Of a stretch of DNA of 64,000 bases, positions 36,801 through 43,825 are shown piece after piece (positions within the stretch are counted from its first letter, which is position 1; every line of letters begins with the position of its first letter). The position numbers were made by a program, and so were the translations under genes. Origin of the DNA: Myxosarcina sp. GI1 (GTDB lineage: Bacteria; Cyanobacteriota; Cyanobacteriia; Cyanobacteriales; Xenococcaceae); NCBI RefSeq assembly GCF_000756305.1, contig NZ_JRFE01000014.1, forward strand, positions 1 to 64,000, in the 5' to 3' direction. The notes beneath the pieces were generated by a model, which saw only the letters and a list, made by a program, of their open reading frames with translations, did not search any database and was not told where the DNA came from.

Positions 36801-36885
36801 CTCGCCTAACTGCCCGATAAACGAGGGAATTGACACTTTCGTAGATTTTAGTTTTGACGCTAATGTCGGGTAGGGCGATCGCCAT
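30865..36885 (-). CDS. serine/threonine kinase - ATPase - GAF - PAS - histidine kinase hybrid
   Basis: The 2006-residue sensor has several domains in order. Residues 1-270: Ser/Thr protein kinase with Lys37, His131-Lys132-Asp133 and the DFG at 152-154. About 300-560: AAA-type ATPase with Walker A Lys344 in GYSGIGKS and LVIFLDDLQWVDS as Walker B. About 600-1330: helical TPR-like region. About 1350-1510: GAF. About 1520-1640 and 1680-1795: two PAS domains, with coiled-coil links. About 1805-1880: HisKA_3 with His1816 in REIHDTLAQ. The last 100 residues: HATPase (DNGRGF). Hstk-type kinases of this kind occur in filamentous and baeocystous cyanobacteria. It forms an operon with the response regulator 6 nt downstream. 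Confidence 0.95.
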   Translation of the reverse strand: MAIALPDISVKTKIYESVNSLVYRAVRRADNTAVVLKVLKQNYPTSAELIRYKQEYEITRSLDLEGVIEAYNQQDYQRTLVIILEDFGGESLYKLREFKEISCPMPLAEFLRLAIAITEILGKIHAANVIHKDINPSNIVLNPRTGIIKIIDFGIATRLTRTNPTFKNLNILEGTFAYMSPEQTGRMNRSLDYRTDFYSLGVTFYELLTGKLPFATTDVLELVHCHIAKQPIPVHEVNLEIPPIVSAIVMKLMAKNAEERYQSAWGIKTDLEKCLKQLETKSCLETFPLGSHDISNKFQIPQKLYGRETEIETLLTAFERVATTNDRQSKIEMLLVAGYSGIGKSYLVHEIYKPITEKCGYFISGKFDQFKRNIPYSAVVDAFQELVEQLLSESETQLQRWREKLLTALGANGQVIIDVIPEVESIVGIQPAVPDLGATESQNRFNRVFQNFIRVFCSHEYPLVIFLDDLQWVDSATLKLIELMMSDRETQYLFLIGAYRDNEVYPTHPLMMTVERLKEEAVAIAQITLAPLRLEAIARLIAETLHSDTSTVKPLAELVMAKTGGNPFFINEFLKTLYAENLITFNSPDNSQFSLDEKPKWNWDITQIEAKNITDNVVEMTVAKLKKLSNSTQQILQLAACVGADFDLDTLAIVCKKLPHEIFPKLVEAIELGLILPVSRLDEALLIQNYKFLHDRIQQAAYALIAEDRQQAVRLQIGYLLWQSSEPGTIPDKLFEIVDCLNLGLNLVTERQERNKIAKLNLIAGQRAKKTSAYSAALQYLTTGIELLAADSWQFQYALTLALHEEATEAAYLYGDVRQMERWAAVVLERANTVLDKIKVYETKIQNCMVQGRQTEAIEIGLEVLELLGIALPEMPTEIDVRRRITETAEYFSAIHIEDLLELPLMQEPDKLAAMQILSSLVAAGHQVAPLLLPLTVLEQINLSARYGNTSFSTHAYAAYGGLILNGVMRDFAGAYRFGRLALSLTERLDDKKLKCMVLEIVAGHIMHCKDPIRQTLPLLQESYETGLETGNIEFSAYAANFSCLHSYFAGLELKKVISAIESYSDAIIQFKQENMLTYLRRLQQVILNLQAERVENPGRLLGDCYDENQFLPIHLEANDRTHLHHLYLDKLILNYLFEDVLQAVEYASQTELYLDGVVGNFSISLFYFYDSLAQIQLYQLVSFSERELLLPKIISNQEKMQEWANSAPTNYQHKYDLVEAEKARILGQFFEAEELYEQAIQGARNNEYLQEEALAYELAAKHYLARGREKIAQTYMREAHYCYDRWGAKAKVADIEAKYPHLLTQSHTVNRTTNTYMKNSVTTTSAGSSQEALDLAAAMKASQAISSEIILDKLLSSLMKILIENAGAQTGFLILEADGEWKIEAACEMDVGTGNDVCSVKVLQSTLIKNRLPTTIIDYVIRTKESVVLTDATREGKFTLDPYVKEHQPKSILCVPLLYQGQLNGIVYLENNLTTGAFKSDRLKSLQLLSGQAAIAITNAKLYAEVKERESRLTQFINAMPVAITVIDSNGRICYVNQMNYKLCGINAMPETITEELLEQIQVYQAGTDRLYAVERLPIFRALAGETVTVDDIEFRCLERTIPISVSSTPVFDEKGNIIYAISTFQDISDRKQTEKLLANYNRTLEQKVAERTAALQESKAALCDVYDELHLREKELRLITDALPACIFYTDINQYYRFVNQTCAVWFDCSREEIIGKRNREFLGEVAYQLLEPYIKSALEGQAVNYEAEVFYPSGKRYISATYIPDFDANDRVKGYYGLITDISEQHNTALRERKQAEETLVIEERNRMAREIHDTLAQTFTAIIIHSRSASNKLTADPVKAQIHLTQTQELARSGLAEARRSVEALRRPYLLENGQLSEALDRLVTQMQSSAETRIVCETFGTAYPLPAEVENNLLRIGQEALTNAIKYAAASEVRIQLIYELTQCILRVKDNGRGFTLDSSSTSKGFGLLGMTERASRIGAQLKIQSAREAGTEIVVSVTRR

Positions 36886-37175
36886 CGTACACCAGGAAAA
36901 TTGCCTGCGGTAAAACTCGATTTACCTTTAATATACTTTTAATTCTTCGCTCGCGATCTCGTTTAATAATTTGAATATTGGTGTTGGTGATTTTAGGTAT
37001 GAAACAGTTGACGATACTGTTCGTAACTCTTGAATTTCAACTCTGTTTTATTTACCAACGCTACATGAGAAAGTTTTAAATTCCACCGTAACTTATCAAT
37101 TTTGACTTGTTATATTTTGGTAAGTGTTGGCATAGTTAAGTAAAGTTTCAAACAGAAACAGCAAAAGAATTAGCC

Positions 37176-37892
37176 ATGAATACAGAGCAGAAAACTCACC
37201 TAATTCACGATCGAAATTCACGAGGTAAGACCTTGACTGGCTGGTTAGATAGCCGTCATACATTTTCATTCGGTGGGTTTTACGATCCGAATCGAATGGG
37301 CTTTCGCACTCTCCGAGTAATTAACGAGGATCGCGTTATTCCAGGAGCGGGGTTTGGCACTCACAGCCATCGAGATATGGAGATCTTGACCTACGTACTG
37401 AGCGGAGAAATCGCACATAAAGACAATTTGGGCAACGGAGAAATCATCAAGCCTGGTGATGCTCAAATTATGAGTGCGGGAACGGGCATTACCCATAGCG
37501 AATTCAATCCTTCGCAGTCCAAACCAGTTCACTTATTGCAGATTTGGATTCTACCCGATCGCCAAGGAATTAAGCCACGCTACGAGCAACGTAGTTTTTC
37601 TCCAGTAGAGAAGCAGGGTAAGTTGCGACTCATTGCCGCACCCGATGGACGGAATGGAGCAGTAACAATTTATCAAGATGTCGAAATCTATGTAGCCCAG
37701 CTCGAACTCGGTCAACCCCTCAATTATCTGGTAAAACCCGAACGGTATGCCTGGGTGCAAGTGACACAGGGCAATCTCACCATAAACGATGAAATTCTCA
37801 AAGCAGGAGACGGGGTACAAATTAGTGGTGCAGAAAATCTAATATTTCACACAGATATTGGAGCAGAGATCTTACTCTTCGATTTAGCTTAA
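37176..37892 (+). CDS. pirin family protein (bicupin, YhhW-like)
   Basis: The 238-residue protein has the two-cupin pirin fold. Metal ligands are visible in the N-terminal cupin: His63 and His65 in GTHSHRD, His107 and Glu109 in GITHSEF. The family includes quercetin 2,3-dioxygenase-like enzymes and redox-sensing transcription cofactors. It opens a long plus-strand run of redox genes and is divergent from the giant sensor kinase (290 nt between starts). No operator is recognisable in the gap 36886-37175. Enzyme or sensor cannot be decided from sequence. Confidence 0.92.
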   Translation: MNTEQKTHLIHDRNSRGKTLTGWLDSRHTFSFGGFYDPNRMGFRTLRVINEDRVIPGAGFGTHSHRDMEILTYVLSGEIAHKDNLGNGEIIKPGDAQIMSAGTGITHSEFNPSQSKPVHLLQIWILPDRQGIKPRYEQRSFSPVEKQGKLRLIAAPDGRNGAVTIYQDVEIYVAQLELGQPLNYLVKPERYAWVQVTQGNLTINDEILKAGDGVQISGAENLIFHTDIGAEILLFDLA

Positions 37893-38360
37893 TTGTTTTT
37901 TACGAATAACCTCGAATTTATTGCGATCGTTGTGATTAATTTTTTCTGTGTTGGCATTTTGGCAACAGCGTAACCGATTTTACATCACGATCGCGTTAAT
38001 TGTGCTGGTAATTCTCATTCAAATAAGTCAATTCGTTAGTATTTCAACCTACTTAATGTCTCACTGAAGATAGTTCTATGGCACCTACTTCGTTACTAAT
38101 CGAATTTGGCGAATATTGTTATTAATTAGCTGTCAAACTCATTTTGAAACAGTAGTGATACTTCTGCCGTAGCCACTAAAATTGGCAATTCTCTTAAGTT
38201 CCTGCTTAACACATCGATCTTGAATGGTCAGAGCATGAGGTCGAGCTTCATACTGAAACAAGTCAGCAATTAATCTACTATTTTACAAAGTATCTCGACA
38301 GTCAAATTTATCTTTTTCTAATTGATTCATACCTACTTAATTTAATTAACAAGGAATCTC
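37893..38360. other. gene-free stretch between pirin and hydrolase
   Basis: No reading frame with coding character was found. The stretch is AT-rich with two HIP1-like GATCGC sites and a short 15-codon ORF near 38079 that looks like chance. An AAGGA at 38351-38355 is the ribosome-binding site of the next gene. The gap suggests that the hydrolase has its own promoter. Confidence 0.4.
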
Positions 38361-39185
38361 ATGCCTACAATTACGACTGAAGACGGAACTCAAATCTATT
38401 ACAAAGACTGGGGCAGAGGGCAGCCCATCGTTTTTTCGCACGGTTGGCCTCTGTCTGCTGACGACTGGGACACTCAAATGATGTTCTTCTTAAATCACGG
38501 TTATCGAGTTATTGCCCACGATCGGCGAGGTCACGGACGATCGAGCCAAGTCAGTGACGGACATGACATGAATCACTACGCCGACGATCTTGCTGCGCTT
38601 ACCGCGCATCTCGATCTAAAGGATGCTATCCATATTGGTCACTCGACCGGTGGTGGAGAGGTCGTCCGTTACATAGCACGTCACGGCGAAAGTCGTGTCG
38701 CCAAAGCGGTACTCATTAGTGCAGTGCCGCCACTAATGGTAAGAACTTCAGCAAATCCTGGCGGTCTGCCCAAAGAAGTATTCGATAACTTCCAAGTGCA
38801 GGTAGCCACCAATCGGGCACAATTTTATTGGGATGTGCCAGCCGGTCCTTTTTACGGTTATAACCGACCAGATACAAAAGCATCCCAAGGTGTGATTGAG
38901 AATTGGTGGCGACAAGGCATGATGGGCGGGAGTAAGGCTCACTATGATGGCATCGTGGCTTTTTCCCAAACCGACTTTACGGAGGATCTGAAGAAAATCT
39001 CGGTGCCGACTCTGATCATGCATGGCGATGATGACCAAATCGTCCCTTATGAAAACTCTGGACTGCTGAGTGCTAAGTTGGTGAAGAACTCAATACTTAA
39101 AACTTACAAAGGATTCCCACACGGCATGCCGACAACGAACGCAGACCAGATCGATGCCGATCTTCTGGAATTTATTCAATCGTAA
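38361..39185 (+). CDS. alpha/beta hydrolase, non-heme chloroperoxidase-like
   Basis: The 274-residue enzyme is of the Cpo/arylesterase branch of alpha/beta hydrolases: Ser95 in [12 protein letters not shown], Asp225 in [11 protein letters not shown], His254 in GFPHGMPTT. The oxyanion loop is [11 protein letters not shown]. Members hydrolyse esters and, with peroxide and organic acid, form peracids that halogenate substrates in vitro. A good AAGGA ribosome-binding site lies 6 nt before the ATG. Codon use is richer in G and C than in genes at 28-37 kb, a possible sign of transfer. The likely role in the redox run is ester or lactone clearance. Confidence 0.93.
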   Translation: MPTITTEDGTQIYYKDWGRGQPIVFSHGWPLSADDWDTQMMFFLNHGYRVIAHDRRGHGRSSQVSDGHDMNHYADDLAALTAHLDLKDAIHIGHSTGGGEVVRYIARHGESRVAKAVLISAVPPLMVRTSANPGGLPKEVFDNFQVQVATNRAQFYWDVPAGPFYGYNRPDTKASQGVIENWWRQGMMGGSKAHYDGIVAFSQTDFTEDLKKISVPTLIMHGDDDQIVPYENSGLLSAKLVKNSILKTYKGFPHGMPTTNADQIDADLLEFIQS

Positions 39186-39386
39186 AGACTTTGTCCAGTT
39201 AAGTTCCCCAGAAGAGCAGTTATTGTTTTTGCTAGTACTACTGGTTGGCTTTCCTGCTGGCGCGATCGCTGACATTATCGATTGTCGTTCGTTTGTTATC
39301 GGTAATGAAGTACCAATTGTCAAACATTTCATTATCATTCACTAGAGACTACTTCAGCAATACTCGAAGCTGCGCTAGAAGGAAAA

Positions 39387-40487
39387 ATGCTAATTTCAAA
39401 AAAAACAGGACTATTCACACCCATCAGACTTGGTTCCTTAGAGCTTCCCAATCGGATTATCATGTCTCCGCTGACTCGTCTCAGGGCTACTCCAGACTGT
39501 GTTCCTACGCTGTTAATGGCTGAATACTACACTCAGCGTGCCACAGCAGGACTCATTATTACAGAAGGAACCCATCCGAGTCTAATGGGACGAGGGTACA
39601 CAACCTCTCCTGGACTGCATAACAAGGAGCAGGTTGCAGGTTGGCGAAAAGTGACAGATGCGGTTCATGCTGCTGGAGGACGGATATTCGTGCAGCTGAT
39701 GCACGCTGGACGGGTGACACACTCATCACTTTTACCCAATTGTGCCCGCCCGATCGCACCTTCGGCTATTCCAGTGGTGTCAGAACAAGTCCGCATTTGG
39801 GACGGCAAAGTCCCGTTCGAGACACCTCGTCCATTAGAGTTGGACGAAATTCCCCTAATAGTAGAAGAATATCGCAGATCTGCGGAACTGTCGATTGAGG
39901 CAGGTTTTGATGGCGTGGAACTTCATGCCGCAACTGGATATCTACCAAACCAGTTTCAAGTCACAGGCTCCAATCATCGCACGGATGCCTATGGCGGCAC
40001 CTTGGAGAATCGAACTCGCTTTACCCTTGAAGTGGTCGAAGCTTTATGTAGCGTTCGGGGAGCAGATCGGGTTGGGGTAAAAATTGCCCCTGGTTTTACA
40101 GTCAATGACACATTCGATGACGATCCTGCCGAAACTTACATCTATGTCGCCAAGGCACTCAATCCATTTAAGTTGGCATACTTACACGTTGGGTATGAAC
40201 GAGGTTACACCAGAGGTACTGCGCCGAACTTCAATCCCATCGATCTCCTGCGTTCTGTTTACCAGGGAACGCTGCTGGCTGTAGGTGGATTTGACCGTCA
40301 GCAAGGCGATGAAGCCATCAGAAGCGGACGGGCGGATGCCATCGTTTTCGGGCGATCGTTTATTTCTAACCCCGACTTGGTAGAACGGCTACGGCTCGAT
40401 GTTCCGTTAACTGAAGCCGATCTGAGCACTTTCTATGGCGGTAGCGAGTTCGGCTACACAGATTATCCAAATTACCTTAGTAAATAA
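39387..40487 (+). CDS. alkene reductase of the Old Yellow Enzyme family
   Basis: The 366-residue FMN-dependent TIM-barrel enzyme reduces activated alkenes with NADPH. FMN-binding and entry motifs are visible: SPLTRLRATPD, GLIITEGT, GGRIFVQLMHAGR and the late GGFDRQQGDEA. The substrate-anchoring pair, usually His-x-x-Asn or His-x-x-His, is His180 and Thr183 here (HAATGYLPNQF). A strong AAGGA precedes the start. It lies in the redox run, 200 nt behind the hydrolase; the gap 39186-39386 holds no convincing gene. Annotators would call it NemA-like or N-ethylmaleimide reductase-like. Confidence 0.93.
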   Translation: MLISKKTGLFTPIRLGSLELPNRIIMSPLTRLRATPDCVPTLLMAEYYTQRATAGLIITEGTHPSLMGRGYTTSPGLHNKEQVAGWRKVTDAVHAAGGRIFVQLMHAGRVTHSSLLPNCARPIAPSAIPVVSEQVRIWDGKVPFETPRPLELDEIPLIVEEYRRSAELSIEAGFDGVELHAATGYLPNQFQVTGSNHRTDAYGGTLENRTRFTLEVVEALCSVRGADRVGVKIAPGFTVNDTFDDDPAETYIYVAKALNPFKLAYLHVGYERGYTRGTAPNFNPIDLLRSVYQGTLLAVGGFDRQQGDEAIRSGRADAIVFGRSFISNPDLVERLRLDVPLTEADLSTFYGGSEFGYTDYPNYLSK

Positions 40488-40505
40488 CCGTAATCTAGAG
40501 CAACA

Positions 40506-40763
40506 ATGAATAAATCCTGCACTCATCTCGATCTAATCCATGCCGTAACACCAAGTGCCAATGGCTGTAAAGACTGTTTGGCAATAGGCGATCGCTGGGT
40601 TCATCTACGCCTTTGCCTGACTTGCGGTCACGTAGGATGCTGTGATTCTTCCAAAAACAAACATGCAACAAAGCATTTTCAGGCTACCCAGCATCCCATC
40701 GTCGAGTCGTTTGAACCTGGCGAGGATTGGCGTTGGTGCTATATCGACAATACGTTCGTTTGA
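40506..40763 (+). CDS. UBP-type zinc finger protein
   Basis: The 85-residue protein is one ZnF-UBP domain: Cys5-x-His7, Cys21-x-x-Cys24, Cys37-x-x-Cys40, Cys45, His53, His57 and His63 give enough ligands for two or three zinc ions. In eukaryotes the fold binds the C-terminal Gly-Gly of free ubiquitin; the pocket-end motif WCYIDN corresponds to the WCYY of HDAC6. Bacterial copies are known but poorly studied. It starts 18 nt after the OYE gene and is 45 nt before the nitroreductase, so all three are likely one transcript. Its ligand in bacteria is unknown. Confidence 0.88.
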   Translation: MNKSCTHLDLIHAVTPSANGCKDCLAIGDRWVHLRLCLTCGHVGCCDSSKNKHATKHFQATQHPIVESFEPGEDWRWCYIDNTFV

Positions 40764-40808
40764 GTTAGTTAAATTAAGACATACAATTTACCTTATCTCC
40801 AGTAGCCC

Positions 40809-41636
40809 ATGCATCTACTCAACCCAACCGATCTAATTCGAGAACGCTATGGCAGCAACGTCTTCAATCCAGAACACCTCTGGAATGAAACCCTAGCAAC
40901 ACTACTGTCTCACCGCTCGGTGCGTGCCTATCTACCCGACGAACTACCGCCTCAAACCTTAGAAACTCTGATTGCGGCAGCCCAATCAGCAGCAACATCC
41001 TCTAATCTGCAAACCTGGAGCGTCGTAGCCGTCCAAGATCCGTCTCGAAAAAACACCTTGGCTCAACTTGCTGGTAACCAGGCACACATCCGTCAGTGTC
41101 CTTTGTTTCTCGTTTGGTTAGCCGATCTAGCTCGACTGGATTACCTTGCCGCTCAGCAAGGGATGACCTCTGACGGCTTGAATTACCTGGAAATGTTTGT
41201 CACTGCCGTCATTGATGCGGCTTTAGCGGCACAAAATGCCACGATCGCCGCCGAGTCGTTAGAATTGGGCACGGTCTATATTGGTGGCATTCGCAACCAG
41301 CCGAAACAAGTAGCCGAAACACTTCAGCTACCGCCCCATCTATTTGCGGTTTTTGGCATGTGTGTCGGCTATCCCGATCTGGCAAACTTAGCAGCAGTTA
41401 AGCCCCGATTACCGCAAGCGGCTGTACTTCATTACGAAACGTACGATCTTACTCAGCAAGAAGCGGCAATCGCTCGGTATAACGAGGTAATGCAGCAGTT
41501 CTATGCGTCTCAGCAGATGAATGTTTCTGGAGATTGGGTAGAGCATTCCCTGAAGCGAGTCGCAACAGTACAGTCATTGGGTGGACGCGATCGGTTGAGA
41601 GAAGTTTTACGTCAACTTGGATTTTCACTGCTGTGA
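40809..41636 (+). CDS. NADPH-dependent FMN nitroreductase (NfrA/NfsA-like)
   Basis: The 275-residue flavoenzyme has the nitroreductase fold: the FMN-phosphate loop in LLSHRSVRAYL, QSAATSSNLQTWSVVAV, and NATIAAESLELGTVYIGGIRN with VFGMCVGYPD near the C-terminus. Such enzymes reduce nitroaromatics, quinones, flavins or chromate, and NfsA/NfrA types are induced by redox stress. It follows the UBP finger gene closely. The last 45 residues form an added helical tail. The substrate remains open. Confidence 0.88.
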   Translation: MHLLNPTDLIRERYGSNVFNPEHLWNETLATLLSHRSVRAYLPDELPPQTLETLIAAAQSAATSSNLQTWSVVAVQDPSRKNTLAQLAGNQAHIRQCPLFLVWLADLARLDYLAAQQGMTSDGLNYLEMFVTAVIDAALAAQNATIAAESLELGTVYIGGIRNQPKQVAETLQLPPHLFAVFGMCVGYPDLANLAAVKPRLPQAAVLHYETYDLTQQEAAIARYNEVMQQFYASQQMNVSGDWVEHSLKRVATVQSLGGRDRLREVLRQLGFSLL

Positions 41637-41763
41637 GGTCATTTCAAAGACAACTTTAGTTAGAGTTATCCGTTTGTACCGAGATAAATTCATCAATCCA
41701 TCATTCTAAAGTACAAAATTATCAACTTTGAATAGTTACTGTTTTTCTATGAGGAATTGCATT

Positions 41764-42117
41764 ATGGCTAGCAATATTGAAATAAACAAATCTATACCGC
41801 ACGAGCGATGGGGCGAATTTTTTGACCAATTTTCTAATGGTAATCGAGGTCGACATATCTCGATTGAAATCATTAGTTCAGAATTTGGTGACGAAGAATT
41901 GATTCGGGACGCACCATTAATGGCAATTGTTTACGATCGCCCAGGTAAAGGTAACGCTCTGGTGATTGAGGTGGGTAAAAATGAAGTGTCTTACGCCCAC
42001 ACAATCGATGCACCCACTGAAGTTTTAATAGGACAAAGTTCAACTGGTCAAATCGCAGCACTCTGGATCGATGACGCTGGTGGGACAAAAACGTTAATCA
42101 AGCTACAAGCGAGTTGA
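41764..42117 (+). CDS. DUF5335-like small protein
   Basis: The 117-residue protein has a small alpha/beta pattern: MASNIEINKSIPHERWGEFFDQFS, then ISIEIISSEFGDEELIRDAPLM and IEVGKNEVSYAHTIDAP. It matches my memory of the DUF5335 family, of unknown function. A GAGGA sequence 8 nt upstream picks the ATG at 41764 over the longer reading from 41728. It sits 128 nt behind the nitroreductase in the same direction. Confidence 0.62.
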   Translation: MASNIEINKSIPHERWGEFFDQFSNGNRGRHISIEIISSEFGDEELIRDAPLMAIVYDRPGKGNALVIEVGKNEVSYAHTIDAPTEVLIGQSSTGQIAALWIDDAGGTKTLIKLQAS

Positions 42118-42151
42118 GCGATCGCAATAAGCTGTAGAAGCAACTATTTCC

Positions 42152-42176
42152 AAAGCAGAGTTTTACAGTCTGCTTT
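42152..42176 (+). terminator. hairpin behind the DUF5335 gene, terminator-like
   Basis: AAAGCAGA and TCTGCTTT form a perfect 8-bp stem with a 9-nt loop, 34 nt past the stop codon. No T-run follows, so termination is uncertain. Confidence 0.4.
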
Positions 42177-42229
42177 AAGATCGTCTGCTTAGATCGAGAA
42201 TAATTAGGCATCGTCGCCAGGAAAATGCA

Positions 42230-42367
42230 ATGACTCCAAGAGCAACAGACAACCGCGCCCTGTTAAGCAGCATGATTACTCGGTGGCTCGTTCACTGGAA
42301 TATTGCTGCGATCGCTCTTAGTTAAGTTATGAGAGCAGGTCCACCCATTCATCAAGCGATTAACTAA
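42230..42367 (+). pseudogene. short frame with an internal stop, possible decayed small gene
   Basis: An ATG at 42230 with AGGA seven bases upstream opens a 31-codon frame ending in IAAIALS and TAA (42323-42325). The same frame continues after the stop with MRAGPPIHQAIN to a second TAA at 42367. The joined product would be about 45 residues with a hydrophobic centre. The good ribosome-binding site suggests it was once expressed. I know no family, and chance is possible. Confidence 0.3.
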
Positions 42368-42418
42368 ACTCAGTATAAACTTTAGAACGTTTTACTAAGC
42401 TAGATAAATAATCTAATT

Positions 42419-42622
42419 GTGAAGTTTAAAAATCATACTATGTTACAGTTTGTTAAAGATGCTGGAATGGCTTTACTCGGCGGTTGGATCATTGGAGTTG
42501 CCTTTGCTGGAATGAAATTAGTTCCTCCAGTTCCGCCGCTAATGGGATTAATTGGAGCCTCTGGCGTATTGATTGGTGGCTTTTGCTATGAATTATTAGT
42601 CAAATTGCTTTTTAAGCAATAG
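42419..42622 (+). CDS. XapX-domain small membrane protein
   Basis: The 67-residue protein (GTG start; ATG at 42440 is an alternative) has two hydrophobic helices around VPPVPPLMGLIGASGVLIGG. This PPxPPLxxLxG pattern is that of the XapX/DUF1427 family. Such proteins are short, membrane-embedded and of unknown function, often next to amidohydrolases or redox enzymes. It lies in the gap between DUF5335 and the MDR gene, same strand. Confidence 0.62.
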   Translation: MKFKNHTMLQFVKDAGMALLGGWIIGVAFAGMKLVPPVPPLMGLIGASGVLIGGFCYELLVKLLFKQ

Positions 42623-42679
42623 TTGTTCTTAAGTTTATTCACTATTACAAATACAATTCCATAACTTAGGTAAAGACTT

Positions 42680-43657
42680 ATGCTATCTGTCCGAATCAAT
42701 CATTTTGGTTCACCTTCAGAATTACAGCTTGAGGAGCTACCAAAGCCTTCAGTATCCAGAAATGAAGTCTTGGTAAAGATTCACGCTGCAGGGATTAACC
42801 CTGGTGATGTCAAAAATGTAGCTGGTACGATGCTACATACAAGCCTGCCTCGCACGCCAGGACGCGATTTTGCGGGAATTATGGTAGAGGGGTCCGACTC
42901 TCTTCTGGGCAAAGAAGTCTGGGGAACGGGAGGCGATATCGGATTTATCCGCGACGGGACTCATGCTGAGTACATTCTTTTACCACAAACTGCAGTTTGT
43001 GCGAAACCTAGTAACTTATCGATGGAGCATGCAGGCTCGATTGGAGTTACTTACGTTACCGCCTGGTTATGTCTAAATGCAGTCCAGTTGAAGGCTGATG
43101 AAACTGTGCTAGTGGTTGGGGCAACAGGCGGAGTGGGCAGTGCTGCCATCCAAATTGCTAAGTGGCAGGGAGCGCGAGTCTTGGGAACAGTAAGACGAGA
43201 AAGCGATCGTCATCTAGCTCGACAATCTAATCCCGATGTTATTCTCAATCTAGATGGAGAACTAGACAAAATTGTTTTGGTCGCCACTAATGGCGAAGGT
43301 GTCAATGTTGTCGTAGATACGGTAGGCGGAGCAATGGTCGAACCATGTCTCAAATCCCTCAGTCATCGAGGGCGGCTAGTGGAAATTAGTGCTCCTGCTA
43401 AAGAACGACGTATTAGCTTTGACGCGATCGACTTTTATCACCGAGAGTCGCGTTTAATTGGTGTGGACAGTCGATCTCTCGATAGCTCGGCTTGTGCTCA
43501 AATCTTAACAACCATAACACCAGGCTTTGAGACTGATGCCTTACATCCAATTGGCGAACTGCACTCCTACCCTCTGCAAAGTGTTGCTACCGCGTACGAG
43601 CAAGTGCTCAACCGTAGAATGTCTGGTCGGGTATTACTCACACCTCAGTTTGGGTAA
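42680..43657 (+). CDS. zinc-independent quinone-oxidoreductase-like MDR protein
   Basis: The 325-residue medium-chain dehydrogenase/reductase has a GroES-like N-terminal half (PSVSRNEVLVKIHAAGINPGD, then TPGRDFAG) and a Rossmann half with VGATGGVGSAAIQIAK near 145-160. The zinc-ligand positions of alcohol dehydrogenases are not kept, so it belongs with quinone oxidoreductases (zeta-crystallin type) that reduce quinones or enones with NADPH. This fits the redox run. It lies 57 nt behind the XapX gene. Confidence 0.9.
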   Translation: MLSVRINHFGSPSELQLEELPKPSVSRNEVLVKIHAAGINPGDVKNVAGTMLHTSLPRTPGRDFAGIMVEGSDSLLGKEVWGTGGDIGFIRDGTHAEYILLPQTAVCAKPSNLSMEHAGSIGVTYVTAWLCLNAVQLKADETVLVVGATGGVGSAAIQIAKWQGARVLGTVRRESDRHLARQSNPDVILNLDGELDKIVLVATNGEGVNVVVDTVGGAMVEPCLKSLSHRGRLVEISAPAKERRISFDAIDFYHRESRLIGVDSRSLDSSACAQILTTITPGFETDALHPIGELHSYPLQSVATAYEQVLNRRMSGRVLLTPQFG

Positions 43658-43825
43658 TGAGCAGAACCAGTCCAATAAGGTATGGAAACAATCTAAAAAG
43701 GTAAAATTGTTGGATCTCAAGTATTTGAGCGACTAAATATAGCATGACTACCTTTTCATCAAACTACATTTGTCAAATTAGACTGTAATCTAAATTAAGT
43801 TAGCTAACACCTACCGTTTCCCATT

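Noticed and set aside
39154-39345. 63-codon plus-strand ORF overlapping the end of the chloroperoxidase-like gene
   Set aside because: Starts inside another gene without ribosome-binding site; composition (LLFLLVLLVG then polar) resembles no family; likely a chance frame.
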